From positions 2,796,001-2,860,000 of the forward strand of contig CP119310.1 of assembly GCA_029203185.1 (NCBI GenBank): a stretch of DNA of 64,000 nucleotides, in the 5' to 3' direction. Of this stretch, positions 1-7,620 are shown one piece after another. The notes under the pieces are model-generated. The model was given only the letters and a program-made list of their open reading frames with translations. It did not search any database and was not told the origin of the DNA. Every line of letters begins with the position of its first letter. The stretch's first letter is position 1. The DNA comes from Candidatus Chryseobacterium colombiense (GTDB lineage Bacteria; Bacteroidota; Bacteroidia; Flavobacteriales; Weeksellaceae). The position numbers were made by a program, and so were the translations under genes.

Positions 1-95
1 GATTAGTATCTTTTTGCCGGAAACACTCATTGAGTTTTATTTTTTTGAATCACTAATTTACTTATTTTTCCCATAACAGCCATTATATAAAATAG

Positions 96-133
96 CAAAG
101 GTCATAAAGAAACTGTTTTCTTTATGACCTTTG
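96..133 (-). terminator. Terminator hairpin after rpoZ
   Basis: A perfect 17-bp stem (96-112 pairs with 117-133) with a 4-base loop lies 22 bases beyond the rpoZ stop codon. Its minus-strand exit is T/A rich. It should end the bamD-rpoZ transcript and could work in both directions. Bases 1-95 show no gene on either strand. Confidence 0.75.
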
Positions 134-154
134 TATATTTAAAATACCAGATGA

Positions 155-478
155 TTATTTTCTATCTTCTGTTTTTCTGAAGTATACATCATCATTTAAC
201 CATTCTTCAATTGCAATAGAAGTTGGCTTTGGAAGTTTTTCATAGTGTTTAGAGATTTCAATCTGCTCTCTGTTTTCAAAAACTTCTTCCAATGTAGAGT
301 TGTGAACAGCAAATTCATCCAGTTTGTTGTGCAATTCTGTACGAATTTCTGCATTGATCTGCTCTGCTCTTTTTCCCATGATAACAATAGCTTCATAGAT
401 TGAACCTACTTTATCTTCAATCTTGTCTTTATCGTAAGTAATTGTATTTACTTCTGCTTTTGTATCTTTTACGCTCAT
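155..478 (-). CDS. rpoZ: DNA-directed RNA polymerase subunit omega (Bacteroidota type)
   Basis: 107 residues. Omega is the small RNA polymerase subunit that helps fold and assemble beta-prime. The protein lacks the proteobacterial N-terminus. I assign it from the Bacteroidota-specific form of the family, with a conserved helical stretch at residues 26-42 (SIYEAIVIMGKRAEQIN), and from its place 42 bases downstream of bamD, an order common in Flavobacteriia. The gene is co-directional with bamD and ends at a strong hairpin, so it is probably read from the bamD promoter. The next gene often found in this cluster (coaBC) is not visible in the window. Confidence 0.85.
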   Translation of the reverse strand: MSVKDTKAEVNTITYDKDKIEDKVGSIYEAIVIMGKRAEQINAEIRTELHNKLDEFAVHNSTLEEVFENREQIEISKHYEKLPKPTSIAIEEWLNDDVYFRKTEDRK

Positions 479-520
479 TTTGAGAAATTTATTTTATTTT
501 TAAGATGGCAAATTTACAAA

Positions 521-1516
521 TTATCTTTGAATTTTGAAAGTCGCTGCAGGCGGAGGTGTTTGAAGTGCCGCACTATCCCTTTGAATCTGCATTGCTTTTT
601 TCTCAGCAGAAACCTGATCTTTCAGCTGCTGCTCTGTCTTTGCCTTGTCTGCAAGCTTAGCCGCTTCCTTCTTTTGTCTCTCGGTAAGAGTAGCAATTCT
701 TGCTTCAGTATTTTTCTTTACAACAGCAAAATCTTTCTTATCTCTTTCCAGTTTTTGTCTAAGATCTAAAGCCGTTTTTGCATATTCTGTATTTGGCATT
801 TCTTTTTCTACCTGTCTTGTAAAAGAAAGTGCACTTTCAATACGCTCCTCTTTCAAATCATATACAGACCTAGCAGCTAATTCATATCGGGACTTCATGA
901 TAAAGTCATAAATCTTCGGACGAAGTTTTGTCCCTGGGAAGTCTTCCAAAACATTTTCCAACGCAACATTGGCAGCTTTGTAATCTCCCATTTTGAAATA
1001 TTGTCTTGCGTTTTCGTATGCCTTAAATTCTAATTTATACGAAAGCTCTTCAATAAGTGTGTTGATATTTTTCGATCTTTCAGAGTTAGGATAATTATTT
1101 AAGAAATCCTGAAGCTCATTAATAGCCAGTTCTGTACTGGACTGATCCAGATTATAGTCCATAGACCCTTCATAGTAGCACAAAGCAGACATATATGCCG
1201 CCTCTTCTGCTCTAGGATCTTTAGGGAAACTTACTGCAAAATTTTTAAACTGATGCCCTGCAAGTTTATAGCTCTTATCATAATAGTTTGCATAAGCCGT
1301 ATTGAAACCTACGTTAGGAAAGTCATCCGTACCTGCTACCAGATTGGTAAGTCTATCATAAAGAGCCAACGCATTTTTCCACTTCTTCTTTGCAAAATTT
1401 TCGTTTGCCGCCTTTAAAATGTAGTTTTTATCAGCACTTCTCATAGCTCTTTCCTGCTGGCTCACACATGATACAACAACAGATAGTGCAAAAAGACCTA
1501 AAATATATTTTTTCAT
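521..1516 (-). CDS. bamD: Outer membrane protein assembly factor BamD
   Basis: 331 residues. BamD is the lipoprotein partner of BamA in the machine that inserts beta-barrel proteins into the outer membrane. A lipoprotein signal peptide occupies residues 1-16, with the lipid-carrying cysteine at 17 (VVSC). TPR-like helical repeats follow at about 30-250 (paired Tyr/Phe/Ala pattern, for example the stretch around AAYMSALCYYEG). A charged Lys/Glu-rich coiled tail at about 255-331 extends beyond the E. coli length of about 245, as is usual in Flavobacteriia. rpoZ follows in the same operon. A TAnnTTTG box lies 48 bases upstream. Confidence 0.9.
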   Translation of the reverse strand: MKKYILGLFALSVVVSCVSQQERAMRSADKNYILKAANENFAKKKWKNALALYDRLTNLVAGTDDFPNVGFNTAYANYYDKSYKLAGHQFKNFAVSFPKDPRAEEAAYMSALCYYEGSMDYNLDQSSTELAINELQDFLNNYPNSERSKNINTLIEELSYKLEFKAYENARQYFKMGDYKAANVALENVLEDFPGTKLRPKIYDFIMKSRYELAARSVYDLKEERIESALSFTRQVEKEMPNTEYAKTALDLRQKLERDKKDFAVVKKNTEARIATLTERQKKEAAKLADKAKTEQQLKDQVSAEKKAMQIQRDSAALQTPPPAATFKIQR

Positions 1517-1564
1517 ATAAAAAATTCAACAGTTTTCGGATTTTACAGCCGATTTACTAATTTG

Positions 1565-1572
1565 CAAAAATA
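1565..1572 (-). promoter_or_regulatory. Candidate -7 box of the bamD-rpoZ promoter
   Basis: On the minus strand this reads TATTTTTG, an exact match to the Bacteroidota -7 consensus TAnnTTTG. It lies 48 bases before the bamD start. No clear TTG is found at the usual -33 spacing, so the call rests on the -7 match alone. Confidence 0.5.
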
Positions 1573-1619
1573 TAACTTTTTTACCAAAAGATTTTTTTTT
1601 ATGATTATTTAACGTAATT

Positions 1620-2249
1620 TTAGTCTGCAGCGTATCCTAAAATGGCAAAAACACTTAATAAGAGATTCATTCTGATTTTTTTCTCTGCTTCTTTTACATA
1701 GGTCTCGTCATCTTTGTGAGGTACATACAGTTCATAGAAATTTCTGTTTCTGATCACAAATAATGTAGAACCGATAATAGTGGTTAAAATATCTTCAGGT
1801 TTAGGAGTAAAAGTAAATACCCCGGAAGCAACTCCTTTCTTAATGACCTCATCTATTTTTCTTACAAAAAGCTGGTAGAAATCCAGCAGTTCATCTTTTA
1901 AATTATCGGTATGCCTAAGTTCCTGAGTTACGAAACCGTGAAAATAATTATATTTAAAAAGCTGGGTTACGATAAATTTAATCATCTCTTTCATCTGCAT
2001 CTCCGGTTTTCCGTCTTTAATCGTATCTGCAAATTCCGAAAAATTCTCTCTGGTTTTTAAAACCCTGTACTGATAGAGATAAGACATCATTTTTTCCTTA
2101 GAACCAAAGTAGTACGAAATCATCGCTACATTGATATTCGCTTTGGAAGAAATATCCCTTACAGAAGTTCCTTCATACCCTTTTTTGGCAATAAGCTCTT
2201 CTGCTATATCTAAAATATGAATCTGCTTTTCGGTAAACTTTTTTCTCAT
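1620..2249 (-). CDS. TetR/AcrR family transcriptional regulator
   Basis: 209 residues. The N-terminal TetR helix-turn-helix spans about residues 6-55, including GYEGTSVRDISSKANINVAM and the SYYFGSKE recognition segment. The rest is the all-helical ligand and dimer domain, whose ligand cannot be read from the sequence. The gene stands alone. It is divergent from tatD, and the shared intergenic space holds a perfect inverted repeat (2294-2307) that is a likely operator, so autoregulation and control of tatD are both possible. The family is certain; the target genes are inference. Confidence 0.85.
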   Translation of the reverse strand: MRKKFTEKQIHILDIAEELIAKKGYEGTSVRDISSKANINVAMISYYFGSKEKMMSYLYQYRVLKTRENFSEFADTIKDGKPEMQMKEMIKFIVTQLFKYNYFHGFVTQELRHTDNLKDELLDFYQLFVRKIDEVIKKGVASGVFTFTPKPEDILTTIIGSTLFVIRNRNFYELYVPHKDDETYVKEAEKKIRMNLLLSVFAILGYAAD

Positions 2250-2293
2250 GAGGATTGAGTTTGAGTAAAGTTAGGAAATTTTTAACATATTTA

Positions 2294-2307
2294 TAAACGT
2301 TTGTTTA
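2294..2307. promoter_or_regulatory. Inverted repeat, candidate TetR operator
   Basis: TAAAC-N4-GTTTA, a perfect 5+5 inverted repeat, sits in the divergent space between the TetR gene and tatD, just upstream of the tatD -33 element. The size and placement suit a TetR-family operator. Binding is inferred. Confidence 0.45.
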
Positions 2308-2313
2308 GGATTG

Positions 2314-2343
2314 TTGGCTACAGCTTTAAAAATTGTATTTTTG
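2314..2343 (+). promoter_or_regulatory. Promoter of tatD
   Basis: TTG (2314-2316), 19 bases, then TATTTTTG (2336-2343) matches the Bacteroidota consensus. Only three bases separate the -7 box from the ATG at 2347, so the transcript may have no 5' leader. Confidence 0.6.
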
Positions 2344-2346
2344 ATC

Positions 2347-2973
2347 ATGAATTGTTTTGATTTTCATCATCATAAGAAAAGTTTACCTTTGGGGATTTAT
2401 AATATGGACCCCTCCGATCAGATTCCAGATTCTTTATATTCTGTCGGAATTCATCCTAAAGATATTCAACATGACAAGATCACAGAGCAGTTTCATTGGT
2501 TAAAAGACAATATTACAGAATACTGTTTTGCCATCGGGGAATGTGGTTTAGATTCATTGGTACCTATTGATCAGAAAATTCAGCAAGATGTTTTTTTGAA
2601 ACAGATAGAGCTTTCCAACGAAGTAAAAAAACCTCTTATTATTCATTGTGTCCGGAAATTTTACGAAGTGATTTCTTTCAGGAAAAAAGCGAACCAGGCG
2701 ATGGTCATTCATGGATTCAACAAAAAAGAAAGTATTGCCCATGATCTTCTTAAAAATAATTTTTATCTGAGTTTTGGAAAAGCTGTTTTGTATAATTTAT
2801 CTTTGCAGAATACTTTGAAAATTACCCCTTTAAACAGAATCTTTCTGGAAACCGATAACGAAGATTTTGAAATAGCGACATTGTATGAGAAAGTTTCGGT
2901 TATAAAAGGGATTTCTTTAGAAGAATTGAATGAACAGATTGTAGAAAATTTAGAGAATATAAAACATGGATAA
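2347..2973 (+). CDS. TatD family metal-dependent hydrolase
   Basis: 208 residues. The TatD family has a TIM-barrel metallohydrolase fold and includes DNases and related phosphodiesterases. Metal ligands are visible: FDFHHH at residues 4-9, the GECGLD glutamate motif near residue 62, a His in IIHCVRKF, and the late ETDNED aspartate. I start at the ATG at 2347, because the N-terminal His pair must be near the start and an upstream TTG would add only unconserved residues. At about 208 residues it is shorter than E. coli TatD (about 260), a length common for Bacteroidota members. It overlaps tcdA by 8 bases, which suggests translational coupling. Its substrate is unknown. Confidence 0.8.
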   Translation: MNCFDFHHHKKSLPLGIYNMDPSDQIPDSLYSVGIHPKDIQHDKITEQFHWLKDNITEYCFAIGECGLDSLVPIDQKIQQDVFLKQIELSNEVKKPLIIHCVRKFYEVISFRKKANQAMVIHGFNKKESIAHDLLKNNFYLSFGKAVLYNLSLQNTLKITPLNRIFLETDNEDFEIATLYEKVSVIKGISLEELNEQIVENLENIKHG

Positions 2974-3691
2974 ATACTGGTTGGAAAGAACAGAGCTTCT
3001 GATTAAAGAAAAAGGATTGGAAAAGCTTAGTAAAGCAAACGTTTTAGTGGTCGGATTGGGAGGTGTAGGTTCTTTTGCCGCAGAATTTCTTGCCAGAGCC
3101 GGAGTCGGAAACATGACGATTGTGGATGGAGACACTGTAGATATCACGAATATCAACCGACAGCTTCCTGCGCTTCACTCAACCGTTGGAAAGCATAAGG
3201 TAGAAGTTGTTGCAGAAAGACTTTTAGATATCAATCCTAATCTTCATCTCATAAAAATCAACGAATTTCTGAATCCTGAAAGAATGGATCAGGTTCTTGA
3301 TGAAGGAAATTTCAACTATGTTCTTGACTGTATCGACAGTGTGACTCCCAAGCTTAAATTATTGATCGCCGCGAGAAGAAGAAAGATAAAGGTAGTAAGT
3401 TCCATGGGAGCAGGCGGAAAATCCGATCCAAGTAAAGTCATGGTGAGAGACATCAGCAAAAGCCATAATTGTCATTTAGCCAGACAGATAAGAAAAAGAC
3501 TGAAAAAAGAGAAAATAAATAAGGGAATCCGTTGTGTGTTTTCTAATGAGATTCAAAATGAAGAGAGCTTAAAAATGACTGACGGAACCAATTACAAAAG
3601 ATCTTTTTACGGAACAATCAGCTATATCCCTGCTATTTTTGGCTTATATGCTGCTGCGGAAGTAATCAGTCATTTGGTAAAGAAAGATTAA
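2966..3691 (+). CDS. tcdA: tRNA threonylcarbamoyladenosine dehydratase (ThiF/E1-like)
   Basis: 241 residues. TcdA adenylates and cyclises the t6A modification at tRNA position 37 to give cyclic t6A. The E1-like nucleotide-binding motif GLGGVGSFAAEFLARAG is at about residues 29-45, followed by VDGDTVDITNINRQ, the classic ThiF/MoeB/TcdA signature. DCIDSVTPK and SSMGAGGKSDP are further family segments. It overlaps the end of tatD by 8 bases. It is somewhat shorter than E. coli TcdA (268). Confidence 0.88.
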   Translation: MDKYWLERTELLIKEKGLEKLSKANVLVVGLGGVGSFAAEFLARAGVGNMTIVDGDTVDITNINRQLPALHSTVGKHKVEVVAERLLDINPNLHLIKINEFLNPERMDQVLDEGNFNYVLDCIDSVTPKLKLLIAARRRKIKVVSSMGAGGKSDPSKVMVRDISKSHNCHLARQIRKRLKKEKINKGIRCVFSNEIQNEESLKMTDGTNYKRSFYGTISYIPAIFGLYAAAEVISHLVKKD

Positions 3692-3702
3692 AAATTATTA
3701 AG

Positions 3703-3780
3703 ATGCTTCAACTTCGCTCAGCATGACATTTCTAATACTACATATTTTTAGTATTACTACTCTAAGTGAAGTCGAAGCAT
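3703..3780. repeat. Intergenic inverted repeat with a nested hairpin
   Basis: Outer arms 3703-3720 and 3763-3780 are 18 bases each and complementary at 15 of 18 positions (ATGCTTC.ACTTC.CT.A). An inner stem pairs 3734-3740 with 3749-3755 (AATACTA/TAGTATT). The element fills the gap between tcdA and rnpA. From memory, sequences of this ATGCTTCGACTTCGCTCAGCAT type recur in many flavobacterial intergenic regions. It may act as a terminator of tcdA or be a small mobile repeat. Confidence 0.6.
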
Positions 3781-3816
3781 TTTAATTTAAAATTCCACTA
3801 TATTTACAGTCCGTAA

Positions 3817-4191
3817 ATGACAAACTTCAAATATTCCAAAGCCGAAAAACTCAAAAAAGAGACTGAAATTGCTTTACTTTTCGAAAAAGGTAAATGGAAG
3901 ACATGTGGAAACCTGAGAATCATTGTTCTAAAGGAAAAACCGACAATTCCTATTGAACAGGCAAAATTTGGAGTTTCAGTTTCTAAAAGATATTTCAAAA
4001 AAGCGGTTCACAGAAACCGTATAAAAAGACTTTTAAGAGAGGCTTATCGTCTGAATAAAGGGATATTTAAAGAAGCTTTCGGGGAGAAAACTTTTTCCAT
4101 GCTGTTTTGGGTTTCTTCTGAAATCCCTGCAAAATTTCAGGAAGTAGAGGAACAGTTTATAAAACTTTGTGCGTCTCAAAAAAGGCAATAA
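3817..4191 (+). CDS. rnpA: Ribonuclease P protein component
   Basis: 124 residues, the usual length. RnpA is the small basic protein of RNase P that helps the catalytic RNA cut the 5' leader from pre-tRNAs. The family signature is clear: FGVSVSKR.FKKAVHRNRIKRLLREAYR at about residues 49-76, which includes the RNR motif. The expected N-terminal aromatic/charged stretch (the KKETEIALLFEKGK region) is also present. The usual neighbour rpmH is absent, so the gene is detached from the classical rpmH-rnpA pair. Confidence 0.92.
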   Translation: MTNFKYSKAEKLKKETEIALLFEKGKWKTCGNLRIIVLKEKPTIPIEQAKFGVSVSKRYFKKAVHRNRIKRLLREAYRLNKGIFKEAFGEKTFSMLFWVSSEIPAKFQEVEEQFIKLCASQKRQ

Positions 4192-4244
4192 ATAGTTATC
4201 TATTTTTTGTATCTTTAAAAGGAACTATTAATCTGAGAAATAAA

Positions 4245-4850
4245 ATGTTAGATAGTATTCCTTACTTTCCATATATCCTTAGTACATTTATTGGTATTGG
4301 TTTGGCTGCGGCAACAGGATTCCGGGTTTTTCTTCCTCTTTTCGCGGTAAGTTTAGCTTCTTATTTTCACTGGATTCCTATGAGCGAAAGTTTTGAATGG
4401 TTTGCCGGTCTTCCAACACTCATTACAACAGGTGTGGCAACCGTTTTTGAAATTCTGGCTTACTACATCCCTTTTTTAGACCATCTTCTGGATACGATTT
4501 CTATTCCTATGGCTACGATAGCCGGCTCTATTTTATTTGCAAGTCAGTTTGCTGATTTAGGGACATTTCCTCAATGGGCTTTAGCTTTGATTGCGGGTGG
4601 AGGAACAGCAGCAACCATTAGTACCGGATTTGCCGGAATTCGGGCTGCTTCTACGGCAACAACCGGGGGATTGGGAAATCCTGTCGTAGGAACCACTGAA
4701 ACTGCAGGAGCAGGGCTAATGTCTGTTTTAGCAATGGCAGCACCTATTTTTGCAGGCATACTTGCCCTAATTTTTATTTTTATTGCTGTTTCCATAGGAA
4801 GAAAAGCCTGGAAAAAACTGAGAAAAAACCAAAATGCTGCTTCAGACTGA
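4245..4850 (+). CDS. DUF4126 domain-containing membrane protein
   Basis: 201 residues from the ATG at 4245. An open frame continues upstream into rnpA, but that extension is not family-like. The protein starts with a glycine/alanine-rich hydrophobic segment ending GLAAATGFRVFLP, typical of DUF4126. It has about five transmembrane stretches, a Gly/Ala/Thr-rich central loop (GGGTAATISTGFAGIRAASTATTGG is the character of residues ~113-140) and a basic C-terminal tail. The function of the family is unknown. It ends at a perfect palindromic terminator shared with the convergent gene. Confidence 0.75.
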   Translation: MLDSIPYFPYILSTFIGIGLAAATGFRVFLPLFAVSLASYFHWIPMSESFEWFAGLPTLITTGVATVFEILAYYIPFLDHLLDTISIPMATIAGSILFASQFADLGTFPQWALALIAGGGTAATISTGFAGIRAASTATTGGLGNPVVGTTETAGAGLMSVLAMAAPIFAGILALIFIFIAVSIGRKAWKKLRKNQNAASD

Positions 4851-4870
4851 AATTTTTTTAACGATATTAA

Positions 4871-4908
4871 AAAGAATCGGCTGAAAATTAATTTTCAGCC
4901 GATTCTTT
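4871..4908. terminator. Bidirectional terminator, perfect palindrome
   Basis: A 38-base perfect palindrome (arms of 19) with A-rich and T-rich flanks lies between the convergent DUF4126 gene and the small membrane protein gene. It can end both transcripts. Its right end touches the stop codon of the minus-strand gene. Confidence 0.85.
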
Positions 4909-5099
4909 TATTTTATTTTCTTCACATAATCTCCAAAAACAATCCCAAGAGGACCAAAGACTGGAAATAAAATAAGTGCGAGGTAAGGTAAAATACCCGC
5001 CTTATTTTTAAATAGAGTCGAAATCGCTACCGTGTACAATACAATAACTGCAACAGCAAAAAATAGTATTTGATACGGTGTAATCACAAGTAAATTCAT
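4908..5099 (-). CDS. Small two-helix membrane protein, PLDc_N-like
   Basis: 63 residues: a hydrophobic helix at 8-28, a polar turn with KNKAG, and a second helix whose PVFGPLGIVFG segment resembles the PLDc_N family of small membrane proteins. It follows the acidic 653-residue protein by 9 bases in the same direction. In related genomes this position of the lptE cluster is often held by secG, but this protein does not look like SecG. Its function is unknown. Confidence 0.6.
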   Translation of the reverse strand: MNLLVITPYQILFFAVAVIVLYTVAISTLFKNKAGILPYLALILFPVFGPLGIVFGDYVKKIK

Positions 5100-5108
5100 A
5101 CAATAAGT

Positions 5109-7070
5109 TTAATTTTTACTACGGAAATCCTTAATTTCCTGAATTTTATTTTTAAAATATTCTTCTTTTTCCGGGTTCTTTTTAATCAATATTTCAAATG
5201 CTTTTATGGCTTTTGTATAAAGCTTCTGCTCGAAATACAATGTTGCCAGTGTTTCGGTCATTAAATGAGAAATATCGTCATTCTTTTCCTTTACCACATA
5301 GCTGCTTTCATCTCTTAACTGACTGATTTTCGGATTATTCTCAATAAAACTCTCAATGGCTTTGGCTTTTATCTCCGTTTTTTCTTTTTCAACCTCTTCG
5401 GTTCTATCAATCTTTAACCAACTTTGCCAGGTATTAATAAATCCGGGAACATTACTGTCCAGAAGATTTTTCTTTGGAGCTTCAGGTAAAGCTTCTTCTG
5501 TCTTCGCTTCCTGAACTTCCTCTTTTTCTTCTTTACTGTCAAGTTCTTTATCCGGCTGAGCAATCGTCCAGTTTGAGCTAAAGAAAGACACATTCATTAC
5601 AGGAACATCCTCTTTATTTTCCTCCGCCACTTGCGAAGTTTCCTCTTCTGTTGTAAGCTCTTCTACAGGCTCTTCTTTGTGCTCAGGAATATCGCTAACG
5701 ATTTGGGAAGCTTCTTCTTTAGGTAAAATCTCTTCCTGTTGCAGTATTTCTTCTTGAGGAGTCTCTATTTTCGGACTTGTAACTTCCACAGGTTTGCTAA
5801 GTAAAGAATCCGGAAGGTTTGATTCAAAAGACATCGGTTTCCATGAAGATTTTACTTCTACCTGCGGTTCTTCCAATGGCTTTTCTTCAATATTTTCTTT
5901 TTCCGGTTCTGCATCAACAACTTCAGGTTTAACCTCTGCAATTATATTTTCCTCTTTAACTTCCTCTTTAGTTTGAGGAACTGCTGCTATGACTTCAAAA
6001 CTTTGAGTCTCCGCAAAGCTGATTTCGTGACCACCGTTTTCAGGCTCCTCTTCTTTTATTTTTTCAGAAGCTGCCTTTTCTTTCATTTTTTTCTCAACTT
6101 CTTCTATCAGACGGCGCATTTCATCCTCATGTTTATGGAGATTGGGTTGAGAAACTTCTGTAATGATCTCTTCAGAATTGTTTGCCTGAATTTTCACTTC
6201 CGGCAAGAAAGATTCCATCCCATGGAAACTCAGTTCTTCTTTATCCTGAATATTTTCTTTTTCTGTAGAGATTCTATCCTCATCGATAATCTTTTCAGGC
6301 GTAAAATCTGAAACTTCGATCGCTTTATCTTCTTCTTTTACTTCCGCCTCTTCAACAACTCCTTCCAATTCTTCATTAGATTCGATCGGAGCATCTGGCT
6401 GTAAAGTTTCTATTTCATGGAAGCTTACTTCCTGTTCTTCCAGAATTTCTTCTTTTACTGGCTCAGATCCAATTTTTTCTTCTTCAATAACTGTTTCCGG
6501 TGCAGATTCTTTAATTTCTTCAAAAACTTCATGATTTGACGTATTCAAAGACTCCGGAGACAGAGTAATCGTATGTATATTTTCTTCCGTAAGGAAATTT
6601 TCTTCTCCTTCGAATAAAATCCGGTTCTTTTCTCCGTTTACATAAACGTAAGTAGCCTCTTGTCCAGCTGATTGAAAATCACATGAAACTCTATTATCAG
6701 TTAGTCCATTTTCATTTTCTCTTCTTAAAGGAAAACTGCTGTTTTGATAAAAATTCTGTTTAGGAGCTTCTTTCTGATCTGCTTCTGCTTTATTTTCCTG
6801 AACAATTTTCTCTTGAATCTTCGGTTTAGGCTTCTGTTGTATTTTACCATTGATAAGCTGGTAAAGAATCTTTTTATCTGTGGTATATGCAGCCGTAGTG
6901 GAAAGTTCTTTCTGATAGTTCTCTTTTTCGTACAGATGCACTCCATACAAATGCAATGCTCTGATATTCTGAACATAAGGAAAAGCATCAATCTCCCCTC
7001 TCAAAAGATGTACATCTTCCGGCTGAATGTTTTTCGGATTTTTTAATAGCTCTAAAACTCTAGGATTCAT
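5109..7070 (-). CDS. Large acidic low-complexity protein with C-terminal TPR-like repeat
   Basis: 653 residues. A conserved-looking N-terminal helical domain (about 1-75, RVLELLKNPKNIQPEDVHLL and following) is followed by about 450 residues very rich in Glu, Lys, Val and Pro. Partly repeated motifs there include EEVSFHEIETLQPD, ELSFHGMESFLPE and EISFAETQSFE. A C-terminal helical segment (about 590-645, LATLYFEQKLYTKAIKAFEILIKKNPE) looks like one TPR unit. No signal peptide is visible, so it is probably cytoplasmic. It sits one base after lptE in an operon with envelope genes, which suggests an envelope-linked scaffold role, but I do not recognise a named function. Confidence 0.75.
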   Translation of the reverse strand: MNPRVLELLKNPKNIQPEDVHLLRGEIDAFPYVQNIRALHLYGVHLYEKENYQKELSTTAAYTTDKKILYQLINGKIQQKPKPKIQEKIVQENKAEADQKEAPKQNFYQNSSFPLRRENENGLTDNRVSCDFQSAGQEATYVYVNGEKNRILFEGEENFLTEENIHTITLSPESLNTSNHEVFEEIKESAPETVIEEEKIGSEPVKEEILEEQEVSFHEIETLQPDAPIESNEELEGVVEEAEVKEEDKAIEVSDFTPEKIIDEDRISTEKENIQDKEELSFHGMESFLPEVKIQANNSEEIITEVSQPNLHKHEDEMRRLIEEVEKKMKEKAASEKIKEEEPENGGHEISFAETQSFEVIAAVPQTKEEVKEENIIAEVKPEVVDAEPEKENIEEKPLEEPQVEVKSSWKPMSFESNLPDSLLSKPVEVTSPKIETPQEEILQQEEILPKEEASQIVSDIPEHKEEPVEELTTEEETSQVAEENKEDVPVMNVSFFSSNWTIAQPDKELDSKEEKEEVQEAKTEEALPEAPKKNLLDSNVPGFINTWQSWLKIDRTEEVEKEKTEIKAKAIESFIENNPKISQLRDESSYVVKEKNDDISHLMTETLATLYFEQKLYTKAIKAFEILIKKNPEKEEYFKNKIQEIKDFRSKN

Positions 7071-7071
7071 C

Positions 7072-7620
7072 TTACCAGTTTGCTACAATATCGTTAAATA
7101 TTTTATTAATAATTCTTTCGTTGACAATTTTTACCTGAGAGGCTTCTATATCACTTTGAGATAAATTACTGTTGAAGGTAGCTTCATCTGAATATGTTCT
7201 GTCAAAACTCAATTCAGGATGCAATTTGTTTTCGTAATGAACTTTTACAGTGATGGTCAATTTATTCTGTGAATCCTGAATAACTCCTGCGCTAGTTGTA
7301 GAAGTGGTTGAGCTAATCGTAGTGGGATTAATTGCATAATCCGTAATTTCTCCTTCTACTAAAATATCAGGGCTTTGCTTAGTTCCTTTTAACGTTGTTC
7401 TTTGTAAAAACCTGTTTTGAATTTCTGTAGAAAACTGTTGTGATAACGCAGGGTTTACTAGCGCCGCATTGTTTGGAAATTCATTAATCTGAATGGTTTT
7501 CTCATCTTTAAGAGACGAACCCGAAAAAGTGTAACAGGAATTCAGCACCGTTAAACAAAGAGCCAGAAGTCCAATCATTTTGGGCCGATTTATTTTGATA
7601 TTTTTTATTTTAAAATTCAT
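7072..7620 (-). CDS. lptE: LptE family lipoprotein (LPS assembly)
   Basis: 182 residues from the ATG at 7620. A longer open frame exists, but the lipoprotein signal lies just after this ATG. The signal peptide spans about 14-28, with the lipid cysteine at 29 (LNSC). LptE sits inside the LptD barrel and helps place lipopolysaccharide in the outer leaflet. The mature start CYTFSGSSL and the ILVEGEITDYAI segment fit the Bacteroidota LptE group. Its start overlaps the end of the upstream membrane gene by 11 bases, and the next gene follows after 1 base. A place next to a sigma-54 activator and miaB is common for lptE in this class. Confidence 0.82.
   Translation of the reverse strand: MNFKIKNIKINRPKMIGLLALCLTVLNSCYTFSGSSLKDEKTIQINEFPNNAALVNPALSQQFSTEIQNRFLQRTTLKGTKQSPDILVEGEITDYAINPTTISSTTSTTSAGVIQDSQNKLTITVKVHYENKLHPELSFDRTYSDEATFNSNLSQSDIEASQVKIVNERIINKIFNDIVANW

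Noticed and set aside
4571..4795. Long open frame on the minus strand inside the DUF4126 gene
   Set aside because: It is an antisense shadow of a Gly/Ala-rich coding region, with no start context or family.
4908..5099. Small membrane protein in the lptE cluster as SecG
   Set aside because: Position fits secG in related genomes, but the two-helix sequence and its PVFGPLGIVFG segment resemble PLDc_N-like proteins and not SecG.
5973..7046. Plus-strand frames rich in Phe opposite the acidic protein gene
   Set aside because: These are complements of Glu/Lys-rich codons and not genes.
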